A stretch of DNA of 5,659 nt from positions 1 to 5,659 of the forward strand of contig MGUO01000186.1 in NCBI GenBank assembly GCA_001800015.1. The letters run 5' to 3'. A program made the translations under genes and the position numbers. The stretch is from Elusimicrobia bacterium RIFCSPHIGHO2_02_FULL_57_9. Its GTDB lineage: Bacteria > Elusimicrobiota > Elusimicrobia > UBA1565 > UBA9628. Below, piece by piece: positions 4,643-5,659 of the stretch (within the stretch, counting starts at the first letter, position 1; the number at the start of each line of letters is the position of its first letter). The notes beneath the pieces are model-generated. The model did no database searches, was not told where the DNA came from, and saw only the letters and a program-made list of their open reading frames with translations.

Positions 4643-5659
4643 GAAGTTCATGCTGATCGAGGGAATCGTCAGCACGTATTTAACGTTAAAGGCCAGGCGC
4701 GCGCCCATTTTTAAGAGCACGCTCATGGTCGCAACTACCAGGAACATCGTCACCAGATAACGGCCCCAATCCAAGCCGCGGATATGACGCTGGGGCATGA
4801 GCAGGCCGAAATAGAAGTACAGATAGGAGAAAAATATCAGCCAAAGCCCCTGGCCCAAGCTCATAAACCCCGTCAAACGGCCGGCAAGGGCCAGCAAAAT
4901 CATCAGGCCGAAAAATCCCATATAGGCTTTTTTGCCGTTGATTTCTTTCTGGATGAATTTGGGGATCAGCACGGAACCGCCCAGAAACGCGCCCAGAACC
5001 GGAATACCCAGCAGGGTCGGCATCATGGCGATGGCCTTGGGGCCGAACAAATTCCAAGTCGCCACCGGAGCCGCCTTGGGATCATGCCAGGATTCCCAGG
5101 GCCAGTACCAGAAGTAATTCGGCCCGCGGCAGAAATAACCGATGAAGATCAGGATAAACCACATGGTGATGCCAAGCATAAACAAGGAATTGGCGAAAGC
5201 CCTTTCCTTCCAGGCATAATAGCCGATGCCCTTAGGATTGGTGTCTAGGTAAGGAATCGCCATCAACCCAACGATGATTAAATTCGGGACCACCACGCCC
5301 GCGATCCAAGGATCGAAATAGACCAGCAACTCCTGTAGGCCCACGAAGTACCAAGGAGCCTTGGAGGGGTTGGTCGTGACATTCGGGTTGGCGATGGCTT
5401 CCAGGGGGGCGTTTTGAAGAACGCTCCAGACCATGATAAAGAGAAGGCAGGCGGCCGCGGCAACATATTCCCGCAGGACCAAGTGCGGCCAGACCTCGAG
5501 CTTTTCCTCGGCCGCCTGATAAGGGGCCGCCGAGAAGCTGTCCTTGCGGATGCGCCAGAAATGCAGGATCAACAGCGCACCCACGATAAGAGGGACGGCC
5601 ACGCAGTGCATCACATAGAAGCGCAGCAAGGTGTTTTCCCCCACCATGGTGCCGCCCAA
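4640..5659 (-). CDS. Cytochrome b of a bc/b6f-type complex, fused subunit-IV domain, 5' end beyond window
   Basis: These are the last 339 codons of a quinol-oxidising cytochrome b; the first heme-ligand helix pair lies off-window. The fragment opens with GENTLLRFYVMH, then helix D carrying H18 and H33, ligands of the two b hemes. Their 15-residue spacing is the b6f-type value (14 in mitochondrial cytochrome b). The subunit-IV-like part follows: a helix at 65-83, then the Qo motif KAPWYFVGLQE (100-110), where most relatives have PEWY, then DPWIAG and a helix at 117-138, and a third helix at 157-176 ending in CRGPNYFWYWPWESW. Four further hydrophobic segments (about 207-232, 247-265, 271-289, 301-317) extend beyond the usual end of subunit IV. 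No second reading frame or stop interrupts the fusion. The fragment is open at 5659 and its TTG there is an edge artefact, not a start. A Rieske protein gene is expected upstream. The pentaheme cytochrome follows with zero spacing. Confidence 0.93.
   Translation of the reverse strand: MGGTMVGENTLLRFYVMHCVAVPLIVGALLILHFWRIRKDSFSAAPYQAAEEKLEVWPHLVLREYVAAAACLLFIMVWSVLQNAPLEAIANPNVTTNPSKAPWYFVGLQELLVYFDPWIAGVVVPNLIIVGLMAIPYLDTNPKGIGYYAWKERAFANSLFMLGITMWFILIFIGYFCRGPNYFWYWPWESWHDPKAAPVATWNLFGPKAIAMMPTLLGIPVLGAFLGGSVLIPKFIQKEINGKKAYMGFFGLMILLALAGRLTGFMSLGQGLWLIFFSYLYFYFGLLMPQRHIRGLDWGRYLVTMFLVVATMSVLLKMGARLAFNVKYVLTIPSISMNF

Noticed and set aside
3239..4714. A 491-codon plus-strand open frame, longer than the minus-strand gene it overlaps
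   Set aside because: It is antisense to the pentaheme cytochrome. The minus frame has five CxxCH motifs, an anchor helix and operon-like junctions, while the plus frame gives a low-complexity, His/Leu/Gly-rich sequence with no recognisable domain. It is an artefact of GC bias.
5647..5659. TTG or ATG at the right edge as the cytochrome b start
   Set aside because: The encoded protein enters in the middle of the cytochrome b fold (just before helix D), and the frame is open to the edge. The gene must begin outside the window.

Overview
The window carries two unrelated units, both read entirely from the minus strand. It suggests an uncultivated-type, moderately GC-rich, respiring Gram-negative-like bacterium with a quinol:cytochrome c oxidoreductase of the broad Rieske/cytochrome b class. 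The particular set (a cytochrome b with b6f-like heme spacing, a pentaheme cytochrome c and a small monoheme cytochrome c) recalls complexes in deltaproteobacterial, Nitrospirota, NC10, Acidobacteria, Elusimicrobiota or Planctomycete-type genomes. The sequence alone does not let me choose among these.

Right side (5659 down to 1521), in transcription order: (1) the 3' part of a fused cytochrome b (4640-5659, running off the window). It holds helix D with two heme-ligand histidines, a subunit-IV-like domain with an APWY Qo motif, and four extra C-terminal membrane helices. (2) A membrane-anchored pentaheme cytochrome c (3293-4639), whose ATG abuts the cytochrome b stop codon. (3) A secreted monoheme cytochrome c (2652-3266). 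(4) A GT28/MGDG-synthase-type glycosyltransferase (1521-2624), probably for glycolipid synthesis. Gaps are 0, 26 and 27 bases, so this looks like one operon. Genes 1-3 would take electrons from quinol through b hemes and an unseen Rieske protein to a chain of c hemes. The glycosyltransferase is metabolically separate, but it may share the membrane context. A hairpin without a T-tract lies just past its stop codon.

Left side (1440 down to 1): one end of an insertion sequence. A near-perfect 29-bp palindrome overlaps a plausible promoter. It is followed by a small Cys/His protein resembling DUF6788 (1037-1375) and, through an ATGA overlap, by a DDE transposase (1-1040) that continues past the window edge. 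The first 346 codons of the transposase are open and contain a candidate D-D-E triad. The IS lies downstream of the respiratory operon in the same orientation.

No tRNA, rRNA or CRISPR array was seen. The most interesting points are the pentaheme cytochrome fused into a bc-type complex, the Qo motif without an acidic residue, the C-terminally extended cytochrome b, and the promoter-embedded palindrome controlling the IS.
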